From Jejubacter sp036620675 (GTDB lineage Bacteria; Pseudomonadota; Gammaproteobacteria; Enterobacterales; Enterobacteriaceae): a stretch of DNA of 64,000 nt. The position numbers were made by a program, and so were the translations under genes. Location: the NCBI GenBank assembly GCA_036620675.1, contig JAZHEE010000017.1; one strand, given 5' to 3'. Below, one piece after another: positions 45,372 through 54,272 of this stretch (position 1 is the first letter of the stretch; the number at the start of each line of letters is the position of its first letter). The notes beneath the pieces are model-generated. The model saw only the letters and a program-made list of their open reading frames with translations. It had not been told where the DNA came from and made no database searches.

Positions 45372-46886
45372 TCAGGTCACCGCCATCAGCCGCCGGTATT
45401 CGTCCCAGGCGTAGAGATCGGTCATTCCGCTGATATAGTCCTGAATCAAACGACAGCGATAATAAAACTCCATTACCTCCATGTCAGACGAGTTTTCTGG
45501 CAAATTCCTGATTGCCTCAATATAAGAAAGGCAGTGTTTGGTCGATAATTTATGGTACAGCCGGGTTTCGATCGGCAAATGGCGTACGCTATTATTCGCC
45601 ACCATTTCCTGAAAATCCTGAAACGACATCATTAACAGCGGACGATAAATATCCAGCAGGCCGCTAATGACGCGGTAGCCCTGAAGCTCCAGTTGCTCCA
45701 CTTCGGGATGGCAAAAAACGTGGCGCTTCGCTACCTGCTTATACAGCTCCAGCAAACGGCTGAATGGGCTGTCGTCCTCCAGCAGCGCATGATTAAACGA
45801 CCCAGCGTATATTTGCTCAATATTATCAATAAAGCGCTGGGCGGCATAGGGCACCAGCTTGTTCAGCGTATTGACCCGCAGGTACATAAAGAACTGATCT
45901 TCCGAACTACGCCGCATGGTATTAGTGCCTGATTTTTCCCAGGCGTCATTAACCACGACAGAAAACAGATCGCCGGGACGAGGTTCTCCCCAACTGGTTT
46001 TCAGGTGCTGGTAAAGCTGCTCTACAGTGAAAATATTTTTTTCTACCGCATCTTCCAGATCCGCCACGCAGTAAGAAATATCATCGGCCGCTTCCATAAT
46101 CCACGTCAAAGGAAAACGACAGTATTCGTCCATATCCAGCTCGCGCCGCAGCCGGGCGATATAGGCCTCTTCAGAAAGATAAAAGCCGGGCTTTTTCATC
46201 AGATAGCGAAAGGCTTCCGGTGGTTGGTCGGCATCCCAGGCTGGTCGGGTATATTTCAGAATACAGCCCACCTGAGCCCAGGTTAAATTCATCCGCAGTA
46301 GTGAATGCACCAGACGAATGCCCTGGGCGTTACCCTCAAAATGGCAGAGATCCTGACGTACCCGAGCCCGCAGGACATTCTGCTCATGCTCCCCTTCCCG
46401 CAGCCGCAGGCAGGCTATTTCACAGCGCGTATCGCGTTCGGCGCCATGACGGGAGTCTTCCGGAAACAGGCGCTGGCGAAACCAGTCATTGATGGCCGCT
46501 TCGCCAAAATGGCCGAACGGCGGGTTGCCGATATCGTGCATCAGGCAGGCCATCTCGACGATACTCTCAAAAGGCCCGGTCAGTTCATCAAGTCCGTAAG
46601 GTTCCAGCAGCTTCAGCTCTTTCAGGCGGCTCAACACCTCACGGGCGATATAACGCCCTACCTGCTGCACCTCCATGGAGTGAGTTAGCCGGGTACGCAC
46701 CGCCGCATTGCGCTCCAGCGGAAAGACCTGAGTCTTCTGCTGCAGGCGACGGATAGCCGGCGAATTGATTATCCTGCCGCGATCGCTTTCAAAAATCCGC
46801 AGAATTTCATGCTCCGTTTTCTCTCCCTGCGGCGAACGAAACCGGCGGTGCCAGTTTATTTTCCTGCGAAAATCAATACCGTTCAT
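45372..46886 (-). CDS. dgt: Deoxyguanosinetriphosphate triphosphohydrolase Dgt
   Basis: Hydrolyses dGTP to deoxyguanosine and tripolyphosphate, affecting dNTP pools and phage sensitivity. HD-domain metal site: THSMEVQQVGR, CLMHDIGNPPFGHFGE and, farther on, MEAADDISY. 504 residues from the ATG at 46886 (GGGAGG upstream) against 505 in E. coli. A segment around residue 160 (PEDSRHGAERDTRCE) is divergent from E. coli. Divergent from mtn. Confidence 0.95.
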   Translation of the reverse strand: MNGIDFRRKINWHRRFRSPQGEKTEHEILRIFESDRGRIINSPAIRRLQQKTQVFPLERNAAVRTRLTHSMEVQQVGRYIAREVLSRLKELKLLEPYGLDELTGPFESIVEMACLMHDIGNPPFGHFGEAAINDWFRQRLFPEDSRHGAERDTRCEIACLRLREGEHEQNVLRARVRQDLCHFEGNAQGIRLVHSLLRMNLTWAQVGCILKYTRPAWDADQPPEAFRYLMKKPGFYLSEEAYIARLRRELDMDEYCRFPLTWIMEAADDISYCVADLEDAVEKNIFTVEQLYQHLKTSWGEPRPGDLFSVVVNDAWEKSGTNTMRRSSEDQFFMYLRVNTLNKLVPYAAQRFIDNIEQIYAGSFNHALLEDDSPFSRLLELYKQVAKRHVFCHPEVEQLELQGYRVISGLLDIYRPLLMMSFQDFQEMVANNSVRHLPIETRLYHKLSTKHCLSYIEAIRNLPENSSDMEVMEFYYRCRLIQDYISGMTDLYAWDEYRRLMAVT

Positions 46887-46950
46887 GCTCCCTCCCGTTT
46901 TTCCAGCCATGATAGACTATACAGCCAAATTAGCCCTGGAGAGTACCCGA

Positions 46951-47649
46951 ATGAAAGTTGGCATCATTGGTGCAATGGAAGAAGAAGTCACGCTACTGCG
47001 CGACAAAATTGAAAACCGCCAGACGCTCAAACTGGGCGGCAGCGAAATCTATACCGGCACGCTGAATGGCGTAGAGGTGGCCCTGCTGAAATCAGGCATC
47101 GGTAAAGTGGCCGCCGCGATGGGCGCCGCTCTGATGCTGGAGTGCTGCAAACCAGACGTGGTGATCAATACCGGTTCGGCGGGTGGCCTGGCGCCGTCGC
47201 TGAAAGTGGGTGATATCGTCGTTTCCGACGAAGTCCGCTACCATGACGCAGATGTCACCGCATTTGGCTATGAATACGGCCAGATGGCGGGCTGCCCGGC
47301 GGCCTTCACGGCCGACAAAGGGCTGATTAACGCAGCCGAACGCTGCATTGACGCATTAAGCCTGCACGCCGTGCGTGGTCTGGTGGTCAGCGGCGACGCA
47401 TTCATTAACGGCGCGGAAAACCTGTCGAAAATTCGCAGCCGCTTCCCGCAGGCGATTGCCGTAGAGATGGAGGCTACCGCTATCGGTCACGTCTGCCATA
47501 ATTTCGCTACCCCGTTCGTGGTGGTACGCGCCATTTCCGACGTAGCCGACCAGGAGTCGCACCTGAGCTTCGAAGAGTTCCTGACTGTCGCGGCCCGCCA
47601 GTCCAGCCTGATGGTAGAATCGCTGGTGCAAAAGCTGGCCCATGGCTAA
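46951..47649 (+). CDS. mtn: 5'-methylthioadenosine/S-adenosylhomocysteine nucleosidase
   Basis: Also called pfs. Cleaves adenine from MTA, SAH and 5'-deoxyadenosine, serving methionine recycling and AI-2 synthesis. Catalytic residues: Glu in AMEEEVTLL, Glu in VEMEATA and Asp in AISDVAD. 232 residues from the ATG at 46951 with GGAGAG upstream; the longer open frame begins in the dgt region. Overlaps btuF by 8 bp. Confidence 0.97.
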   Translation: MKVGIIGAMEEEVTLLRDKIENRQTLKLGGSEIYTGTLNGVEVALLKSGIGKVAAAMGAALMLECCKPDVVINTGSAGGLAPSLKVGDIVVSDEVRYHDADVTAFGYEYGQMAGCPAAFTADKGLINAAERCIDALSLHAVRGLVVSGDAFINGAENLSKIRSRFPQAIAVEMEATAIGHVCHNFATPFVVVRAISDVADQESHLSFEEFLTVAARQSSLMVESLVQKLAHG

Positions 47650-48454
47650 CTGGCGTGGCAGAGCCATGCTCTGCGCTCTGCTGATGCTGGTACCGGCGTG
47701 GCTGTTTGCCGCGCCGCGCGTTATTTCACTCTCTCCTGCTAATACCGAACTGGCCTTTGCCGCTGGCATTACCCCCGTGGCTGTCAGCGCCTGGTCAGAC
47801 TATCCCGAACAGGCGAAAAATATTGAACAGGTGGCGGACTGGCAGGGCATTAAGGTCGAACGAATTCTGGCTCTGAAACCAGACCTGATCCTGGCCTGGC
47901 GCGGCGGAAACCCCCGTCGTCCCATCGAGCAACTGTCCCGATTCGGCGTAAAGGTGCTGTGGCTCGATCCCGTCCGGGTCGAAGAGGTCGCAGACGTACT
48001 ACAGCAACTGGCGGAGTGGAGTCCGGCGCCAGATAAGGCGCACCAGGCGGCGGCCCAACTGCGCGAACAGTGGAAAATGCTACAGCGGCACTACAGCGAA
48101 CGCCCGAAACGGCGGGTATTTTTACAGTTTGGCGACCGTCCACTGTTCACAAGTTCTGCCCGTTCACTCCAGAATCAACTGCTGGAAACCTGCGGTGGTG
48201 ACAACATCTTTGCCGAAAGTAAGGTGCCCTGGCCCCAGGTGAGTCGGGAACAGGTGCTGGCCCGTCGGCCTCAGGCTATTATTACGCCAGGTGGGGAACA
48301 AAAAGCGGCTGCCGTTCGGCGCTTCTGGGGAACCACGCTGCCGGTGCCGGTAATTAGCCTGAAAGAGGACTGGTTTGAACGGGCCGGGCCGCGTATTATC
48401 CTCGCCGCCCGGCAGCTTTGCGGGGCGTTGTCGCATCTGAAATCACCGAGTTGA
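47642..48454 (+). CDS. btuF: Vitamin B12-binding periplasmic protein BtuF
   Basis: Binding protein that delivers cobalamin to BtuCD. Signal peptide (ALLMLVPAWLFAAP), then two alpha/beta lobes joined by a long helix (class III). Conserved PRVISLSPANTELAFAAG in part, LKPDLILAWRGGN, and VPWPQVSREQVL. 270 residues. The start overlaps mtn, as in E. coli, and yadS follows after 10 bp. Confidence 0.95.
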   Translation: MANWRGRAMLCALLMLVPAWLFAAPRVISLSPANTELAFAAGITPVAVSAWSDYPEQAKNIEQVADWQGIKVERILALKPDLILAWRGGNPRRPIEQLSRFGVKVLWLDPVRVEEVADVLQQLAEWSPAPDKAHQAAAQLREQWKMLQRHYSERPKRRVFLQFGDRPLFTSSARSLQNQLLETCGGDNIFAESKVPWPQVSREQVLARRPQAIITPGGEQKAAAVRRFWGTTLPVPVISLKEDWFERAGPRIILAARQLCGALSHLKSPS

Positions 48455-48464
48455 GGCTCTCTGC

Positions 48465-49085
48465 ATGCTGGTCTACTGGCTGGATATTATTGGCACGGCC
48501 GTCTTTGCGATTTCCGGCGTTCTGCTGGCGGGAAAACTCCGTATGGATCCCTTCGGAGTACTGGTTCTCGGGGTGGTAACCGCAGTGGGTGGCGGAACCA
48601 TTCGCGATATGGCGCTGGATAACGGCCCGGTATTCTGGGTGAAGGATCCTACCGACCTGGTAGTGGCGATGGTCACCAGCATGCTGACTATTATACTGGT
48701 GCGACAGCCCAGACGTCTGCCGAAATGGACGCTACCTGTACTGGACGCTGTCGGCCTTGCGGTATTTGTCGGCATCGGGGTGAATAAAGCCTTCCAGGCC
48801 GGAACCGGGCCGTTGATAGCCGTTTGCATGGGAGTGCTGACCGGCGTGGGGGGTGGCATTATCCGCGACGTACTGGCGCGTGAAGTTCCAATGATCCTGC
48901 GCACCGAAATCTATGCCACTGCCTGCATCGTTGGCGGTATCGTCCACGCCACCGCATGGGATATCTTTCAGGTTCCGCTGGAGCAGGCCAGTATGATCGG
49001 TATGGCCGTGACGCTGAGCATTCGTCTGGCCGCCATCCGCTGGCATCTGAAGCTGCCCACCTTTGCGCTCGAAGACCGCCAGTAA
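48465..49085 (+). CDS. yadS: TRIC-family membrane protein YadS
   Basis: Inner-membrane protein with about seven helices built from two related halves, each carrying a glycine-rich GGGTIRDM / GGGIIRDV motif typical of TRIC/UPF0126 cation channels. The function in enterobacteria is not established. 206 residues, matching E. coli YadS. RBS TGAGG. Convergent with erpA. Confidence 0.9.
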   Translation: MLVYWLDIIGTAVFAISGVLLAGKLRMDPFGVLVLGVVTAVGGGTIRDMALDNGPVFWVKDPTDLVVAMVTSMLTIILVRQPRRLPKWTLPVLDAVGLAVFVGIGVNKAFQAGTGPLIAVCMGVLTGVGGGIIRDVLAREVPMILRTEIYATACIVGGIVHATAWDIFQVPLEQASMIGMAVTLSIRLAAIRWHLKLPTFALEDRQ

Positions 49086-49115
49086 AAACAACAAGGCCGC
49101 GCATTATGCGCGGCC
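49084..49115 (-). terminator. Terminator between erpA and yadS
   Basis: Nine-bp stem GGCCGCGCA / TGCGCGGCC with a 3-nt loop. The T-rich tail TTGTTGTTTTT is on the minus strand, so it serves erpA; its tail overlaps the last base pairs of yadS. Confidence 0.75.
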
Positions 49116-49137
49116 CCATGTCAGCCAAAGCTGAAAA

Positions 49138-49482
49138 TTAAATGCTGAACGAAGAACCGCAACCGCAGGTGCTGGTCGCGTTCGGGTTGTTCACCACAAA
49201 GCGGGAGCCTTCCAGACCCTCGGTATAATCAACGGATCCGCCGACCAGATATTGCAGACTCATGGGATCCACCACCAGCGATACGCCCTGTTTCTCAATG
49301 GTCATATCGCCTTCGTTGACCTGGTCATCGAACGTAAAGCCATACTGGAAGCCGCTGCAACCACCACCGGTGATGTACACGCGCAGCTTCAGATTCGGGT
49401 TTTCCTCATCTGCGATCAGGTGTTTTACTTTACTGGCTGCCGCATCGGTAAACTGCAGGGGCAGCGCTACGTCATCACTCAT
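49138..49482 (-). CDS. erpA: Iron-sulfur cluster insertion protein ErpA
   Basis: A-type carrier that delivers Fe-S clusters to apoproteins, including IspG/IspH. Three cluster Cys are present: GGGCSGF (about residue 42) and the C-terminal CGCGSSF. 114 residues as in E. coli. Well separated by 81 bp from clcA. Confidence 0.97.
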   Translation of the reverse strand: MSDDVALPLQFTDAAASKVKHLIADEENPNLKLRVYITGGGCSGFQYGFTFDDQVNEGDMTIEKQGVSLVVDPMSLQYLVGGSVDYTEGLEGSRFVVNNPNATSTCGCGSSFSI

Positions 49483-49563
49483 TTTTTGCTCCCAACTAAG
49501 GACATCGTCGGGTAAAAATCAACCCGATCTTTGATGCCATTATCCAATACCCTGGTAAATCGT

Positions 49564-50991
49564 TCAAGTATTCTCCTGAACCGGGACTTTCTCCTTCTGC
49601 TGCCCCAGTTGCCTGTCCGCCTCCTGTTTTGCCAGGGTGCGAGCAAGGATCGACGAATAGAGCGGTTTACCTCCCAGGAACTGGGCTAACAGGGTAGCGC
49701 CCAGACAGGTGATAATCATCGGCAAAATGAGCTGGTAATTATCGGTCATCTCCAGAACCAGAACGATACCGGTCAGCGGCGCCCGCACCGAGGCGGCGAA
49801 CAGCGCCCCCATACCGGCAATGGCAAAGGTACCCGCTTCCAGATTATAGCCGGGAAACCAGACCGTGCAGACCATGCCGAATGCGGTACCGAACAGCGTG
49901 CCCAGCGCCAGCATCGGTGCAAAAATGCCACCGGGAGCGCCGGAAGAGAAGCACAGCAGCGTGGTCACGACCCGGGCGATAAAAATAAACAGTAGCGTCG
50001 TCACCGTATAGTTACCGGCGGCGGCAATGGGGATAAGCGCAAAACCGCCGCCCGCCGCTTCCGGCTCGATCAATCCCAGAACACCGCATATACCACCCAG
50101 CAACCCGCCAATCAGCACCCACTTCTTAATATTGCCACCGTGCAAGCGCTGGAACATATCCTGAGTACGAAAGACCATGCCGTTAAATAGCGGCCCCAGC
50201 ACCCCAAATATCATCCCCAGCACCAGGTAGAGCCAGAGCGTCTCTACCGGCGCGTTAATCAGTTTACCGACTTCGATGACCGCCCCTTCCCCGTTAAAGA
50301 TGCGGAACACCACACTCGACATAATCACGCCGGTAAAAACGGCTTTAATCGAGATCAGGTTGTATCGGAACTGCGGGCGCATCTCTTCAAGAATGAACAG
50401 AATCCCGGCCAGCGGCGCGTTAAAGGCCGCAGAAAGCCCCGCCGCCGCGCCGGTGGCTAGTAGCGTATGACGCGCCTCGGCGCCGCGTACCCGGAAAATA
50501 TCCAGCACCATACGTCCGATATTGCCACCAATCTGCACCGTCGGCCCTTCGCGCCCCAGCACCATGCCGCCGCCCAGAGTTCCCATACCGCCGATAAATT
50601 TGACCGGCAGAACCCGCCACCAGCGTACCGGGCGCATCTCTTCCAGCGCCCCTTCGATCTCCGGAATCCCGGAACCGCCCGCTTCCGGCGCAAAACGCCG
50701 CACCAGCCAGTAGCCCACCATCGCAAGCCCCGCCGAAACGATAAACGCCGTCGGCCATACCAGCCACCAGCGATATGCCGTTTCAGCTAATAGCCCGATT
50801 CGGTTGTGCTGTACCCAGGTCACGGCCTTCTCAAACGCCACCCCGACCAGCCCAGCCAGGGCGCCGACCACGGCAGCCATCAGCAGAATAGCCAGCGGTG
50901 TTTTATCACGATGGATCAGGCGACGCACGATATCACCACGCCGCAGACGGACGACCTGGCGTGACTCGAAAGAGGGAGATTCAGGATTCAT
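49564..50991 (-). CDS. clcA: H+/Cl- exchange transporter ClcA
   Basis: CLC-family antiporter used in extreme acid resistance. About 18 membrane helices. Selectivity motifs GSGIPEIEG, the gating Glu in GREGPTVQIGG, and GIFAPMLALG; the inner proton Glu is expected near MRPQFRY. 475 residues against 473. A charged N terminus and a Gln/Lys/Glu-rich cytoplasmic tail. It complements the cad system as another acid-response gene in this window, though not linked to it. Confidence 0.96.
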   Translation of the reverse strand: MNPESPSFESRQVVRLRRGDIVRRLIHRDKTPLAILLMAAVVGALAGLVGVAFEKAVTWVQHNRIGLLAETAYRWWLVWPTAFIVSAGLAMVGYWLVRRFAPEAGGSGIPEIEGALEEMRPVRWWRVLPVKFIGGMGTLGGGMVLGREGPTVQIGGNIGRMVLDIFRVRGAEARHTLLATGAAAGLSAAFNAPLAGILFILEEMRPQFRYNLISIKAVFTGVIMSSVVFRIFNGEGAVIEVGKLINAPVETLWLYLVLGMIFGVLGPLFNGMVFRTQDMFQRLHGGNIKKWVLIGGLLGGICGVLGLIEPEAAGGGFALIPIAAAGNYTVTTLLFIFIARVVTTLLCFSSGAPGGIFAPMLALGTLFGTAFGMVCTVWFPGYNLEAGTFAIAGMGALFAASVRAPLTGIVLVLEMTDNYQLILPMIITCLGATLLAQFLGGKPLYSSILARTLAKQEADRQLGQQKEKVPVQENT

Positions 50992-51169
50992 AGGTAATCA
51001 TAAATTGGTATGACCAAAAACCATCGCACATTCTATCACCTTACTGGCTTACGTCATCAGAAAAAACCTTACAAAGCACCATGGTTCCATCGGGCAAAGC
51101 TTTTATAAACTTTGCATAATCCCGTAGAATAACCAGTTACACACCACCATACGAATCAGGAGTCGATTC

Positions 51170-52450
51170 ATGAGCCAGTCTGAAAACCTCTACGCTACCG
51201 CTCGCCAGCTTATTCCCGGGGGGGTTAACTCACCGGTGCGCGCCTTTACCGGCGCAGGCGGCGCGCCGCTGTTTATCGAGCGAGCCGACGGCGCATACCT
51301 CTATGATGTCGACGGCAAGGCCTATATTGACTATGTTGGCTCCTGGGGCCCAATGGTGCTGGGCCATAACCATCCTGGGATTCGAAGCGCGGTTATCGAA
51401 GCGGCGCAGCGCGGCCTGAGCTTTGGCGCACCGACCGAGATGGAAGTCAAAATGGCGCAACTGGTCACCGAGCTGGTGCCGACCATGGATATGGTGCGTA
51501 TGGTGAACTCCGGTACTGAAGCCACCATGAGCGCCATCCGTCTGGCTCGCGGCTTCACCGGCCGCGACAAAATCATCAAATTCGAAGGCTGTTACCACGG
51601 CCATGCCGATTGCCTGCTGGTGAAAGCCGGTTCCGGTGCCCTGACCCTGGGCCAGCCTAACTCGCCGGGGGTGCCCGCCGACTTCGCGAAGCACACCCTG
51701 ACCTGTACCTATAACGATCTCGACTCCGTGCGCGCCGCCTTTGAACAGTATCCACAGGAGATCGCCTGCATCATCGTCGAACCGGTAGCAGGCAACATGA
51801 ACTGCGTGCCGCCGCTGCCTGAATTCCTGCCGGGGCTGCGAGCGCTGTGCGACGAATTCGGCGCGCTGTTGATTATCGACGAGGTGATGACCGGCTTCCG
51901 CGTGGCGCTGGCGGGCGCTCAGTCTTACTACGATGTGGTGCCTGACCTTACCTGTCTGGGCAAAATCATCGGCGGCGGGATGCCGGTAGGCGCCTTTGGC
52001 GGCCGCCGCGAAGTAATGGAGGCCCTGGCTCCCACTGGCCCGGTCTATCAGGCGGGTACGCTTTCCGGCAACCCCATCGCCATGGCGGCGGGTTATGCCT
52101 GTCTGAGCGAAGTGGCCCAGCCCGGCGTACATGAAACCCTGGACGAACTGACTACTCGCCTGGCGCAAGGGCTGCGTGAAGCGGCTCAGGACGCAGGGAT
52201 CCCACTGGTGGTGAACCACGTGGGCGGGATGTTTGGCCTGTTCTTTACCGATGCGCCGACCGTCACCTGCTATCAGGACGTAGTGGCCTGCGATGTGGAA
52301 CGCTTCAAACGCTTCTTCCATCTGATGCTGGACGAAGGCGTCTACCTGGCGCCTTCCGCCTTCGAAGCGGGCTTTATGTCCATCGCTCACAGCGCCGAGG
52401 ATATCAACCGCACCGTCGACGCCGCCCGCAAGGCGTTCGCGAAGCTGTAA
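51170..52450 (+). CDS. hemL: Glutamate-1-semialdehyde 2,1-aminomutase
   Basis: PLP enzyme of the C5 pathway producing 5-aminolevulinate for heme, siroheme and cobalamin. Conserved PGGVNSPVRAF, NSGTEATMSAIRLAR, IIDEVMTGFR and the PLP Lys in LGKIIGGGMPVGAFGG. 426 residues as in E. coli. RBS CAGGAG. Divergent from clcA across 178 bp. Confidence 0.98.
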   Translation: MSQSENLYATARQLIPGGVNSPVRAFTGAGGAPLFIERADGAYLYDVDGKAYIDYVGSWGPMVLGHNHPGIRSAVIEAAQRGLSFGAPTEMEVKMAQLVTELVPTMDMVRMVNSGTEATMSAIRLARGFTGRDKIIKFEGCYHGHADCLLVKAGSGALTLGQPNSPGVPADFAKHTLTCTYNDLDSVRAAFEQYPQEIACIIVEPVAGNMNCVPPLPEFLPGLRALCDEFGALLIIDEVMTGFRVALAGAQSYYDVVPDLTCLGKIIGGGMPVGAFGGRREVMEALAPTGPVYQAGTLSGNPIAMAAGYACLSEVAQPGVHETLDELTTRLAQGLREAAQDAGIPLVVNHVGGMFGLFFTDAPTVTCYQDVVACDVERFKRFFHLMLDEGVYLAPSAFEAGFMSIAHSAEDINRTVDAARKAFAKL

Positions 52451-52457
52451 CCCCATT

Positions 52458-52487
52458 CGCCGCCGACCTCCGTCGGCGGCGTTTTCC
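52458..52487 (+). terminator. Intrinsic terminator after hemL
   Basis: Ten-bp stem CGCCGCCGAC / GTCGGCGGCG with a 4-nt loop and TTTTCCT, ending at the convergent stop of the next gene. Confidence 0.9.
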
Positions 52488-53269
52488 TACGATCGTAAAT
52501 GAATCCCGAAGCCGCTCTGCCCCGGCGCAATATCTTCACGCAGCGTCAGATCGGGAATGGTGTAATCACCGCCGTTCTGATAGCGCCAGCCCATGATCGG
52601 CTGCTGCCATAGGGTATCCAGCCGCTCCCCCAGTGCGGCGCGCTCCCGGGCAAAGCGCTGCTCGTCCACTTTGCCGGTGCGCCAGACCAGATGCGGCGCC
52701 AGCACGTCAAAGCCAGGATACCACAACATGCCGTGATGAATCGGAAACAGAATATCGTCGATCGGGCCGTTAACGCCCCTGGGGCCATAGTGGGACTCCC
52801 ATCCACCAATCGTGACCACCAGCATGGCGCGCTTACCAACCATGCTGCCTTCCCCATAGCGATCTCCCCAGTGGCGGTCTGAATGCTCCCCGACCCCATA
52901 GGCAAGCCCGGCGGCGTAAACCCGCTCCACCCAGCCTTTCATAATCGCCGGCATCGACATCCACCACAGCGGAAACTGAAAAATCACCGCATCCGCCTGG
53001 CGCAGTTTTTCCTGTTCCCGGGTGATATCTGCCGCCTGAGTGCCTTCGTTAAACGCCCTGAGCGAATCCATAGTGGGGTTAAGGGGCAACGCTGGATCCC
53101 GGGCCGGATAATCCCGGGCATCCAACTGCGCCTTCCAGTTCATGGCATAGAGATCGGAAAGCATCACTCGATGGCCTGCCGCCTCCAGTCGTTCAATGAT
53201 AAATGTCTTGATCGCCCCATTCAGGGAGCGGGGCTCCGGGTGGGCATAAACCAGCAGAACATGGCTCAT
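52487..53269 (-). CDS. Flavodoxin-fold NAD(P)H quinone oxidoreductase-like protein
   Basis: 260 residues of the NQO1/KefF/MdaB-like flavodoxin-2 family. N-terminal VLLVYAHPEPRSLNGAI and the FMN/FAD-binding FQFPLWWMSMPAIMKGWVERVY (in part) are the family signatures, followed by TIGGWESHYGP and HHGMLWYPGF. Likely cytosolic, reducing quinones or other electrophiles with NAD(P)H; substrate unknown. I start at the ATG at 53269 (AAGGAG, 8-bp spacing); a GTG 3 codons upstream would overlap the RBS. Divergent from a LysR gene, its probable regulator. Not present between hemL and fhuB in E. coli. Confidence 0.85.
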   Translation of the reverse strand: MSHVLLVYAHPEPRSLNGAIKTFIIERLEAAGHRVMLSDLYAMNWKAQLDARDYPARDPALPLNPTMDSLRAFNEGTQAADITREQEKLRQADAVIFQFPLWWMSMPAIMKGWVERVYAAGLAYGVGEHSDRHWGDRYGEGSMVGKRAMLVVTIGGWESHYGPRGVNGPIDDILFPIHHGMLWYPGFDVLAPHLVWRTGKVDEQRFARERAALGERLDTLWQQPIMGWRYQNGGDYTIPDLTLREDIAPGQSGFGIHLRS

Positions 53270-53318
53270 CTCTGTCACTCCTTACGGGATTGATGTTATG
53301 AGCAGACTAGTGCGCCAC

Positions 53319-53358
53319 CAGGTATAGTTGAAATGAATAACCTAAATAGCAGGTATAG
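53319..53358. promoter_or_regulatory. Direct repeat in the oxidoreductase/LysR divergent promoter
   Basis: CAGGTATAG occurs at 53319-53327 and again at 53350-53358, a 31-bp period (about three helical turns), with the AT-rich ATAGTTGAAATGAATAACC between. Such spacing suits a LysR-type tetramer site controlling both genes. The second copy adjoins the regulator start codon. Inference from sequence only. Confidence 0.5.
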
Positions 53359-53360
53359 CC

Positions 53361-54272
53361 ATGAACAATTTTGATGGTCTGGATCTGAATCTGCTGGTAA
53401 CGCTGGACACCCTGTTGCATGAGCAAAGCGTAACGCGCGCGGCGGCCCGGCTTCATCTTTCCCAGCCTTCGGTCAGCATCCAGTTAGCGAAGCTACGCGA
53501 CCATTTTCAGGATCCTCTACTGATCCCCGGCCCCAGAGGGATGCGCCCCACCGCCAGAGCCGAAGCGCTGCGGGAACCTCTGCATCTGGCGCTCGGCACG
53601 CTAAGGCAGGCCGTCGCGCCCCCTTCCCGTTTCATTGCGGAGCAGGCCTGCCTCACCTGGTGCGTGATGGCTTCAGACTTCAGTGAACAAACGGTGTTGC
53701 TGCCTGCACTTAACCGGCTACGGGCCGAAGCGCCTGGATGCCGGCTGGCGATTATCAGTCAGGCGCCGTCGCGTCTTGCGGAAATGACCGAGCGCGGCGG
53801 CGTCGATCTGGCCTTTAATACCCGGGAGGAAGCCCCGCCGGGGCTACGCAGCCGGGTGCTGTTCGAAGAGCGCTACGTGCTGGCCTGTCGGCGCGACCAT
53901 CCGCATCTGATGACCCTGCCCACGCTGGAAACCTTCTGCGCACTGGAACACATTGTCATTTCACCGGAGGGGGGTGGCTTCGCGGGCATTACCGATAAAG
54001 CGCTGGCGACGCAGGGTATCCGGCGTCGGGTGGCGCTCTCCGTGCCTCGTTTCAGCTTTGCGGCCGCTATTGTAGCCCAGAGCGATATGGTGGCGGTGCT
54101 GCCAGAGCGTCTGGTACATGGTCAGCCAGGGCTGCGGACCTGGGAGCCCCCCGTCGCCCTGCCCGGCTTTGAGATGCTGATGCTATGGCCCGAGCGACTG
54201 CACCGGGATCCGGCACACCGCTGGTTAAGAGAGCGAATCGCGACTCCGCCCGGGGAGCCGATATCCGTTTAA
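53361..54272 (+). CDS. LysR-family transcriptional regulator
   Basis: 303 residues. N-terminal winged helix-turn-helix (residues 1-65: LDLNLLVTLDTLLHEQSVTRAA in part, LSQPSVSIQLAKLRDHF) followed by a two-lobed effector domain (from about 90: LTWCVMASDFSEQ). The HTH resembles the NodD/SyrM-type branch of LysR proteins. Being divergent from the oxidoreductase, it probably controls that gene and itself; the effector is unknown. Its TAA stop overlaps the fhuB stop on the other strand. Confidence 0.88.
   Translation: MNNFDGLDLNLLVTLDTLLHEQSVTRAAARLHLSQPSVSIQLAKLRDHFQDPLLIPGPRGMRPTARAEALREPLHLALGTLRQAVAPPSRFIAEQACLTWCVMASDFSEQTVLLPALNRLRAEAPGCRLAIISQAPSRLAEMTERGGVDLAFNTREEAPPGLRSRVLFEERYVLACRRDHPHLMTLPTLETFCALEHIVISPEGGGFAGITDKALATQGIRRRVALSVPRFSFAAAIVAQSDMVAVLPERLVHGQPGLRTWEPPVALPGFEMLMLWPERLHRDPAHRWLRERIATPPGEPISV

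Noticed and set aside
51230..52456. 408-codon open frame antisense to hemL
   Set aside because: Shadow of hemL with no family features.
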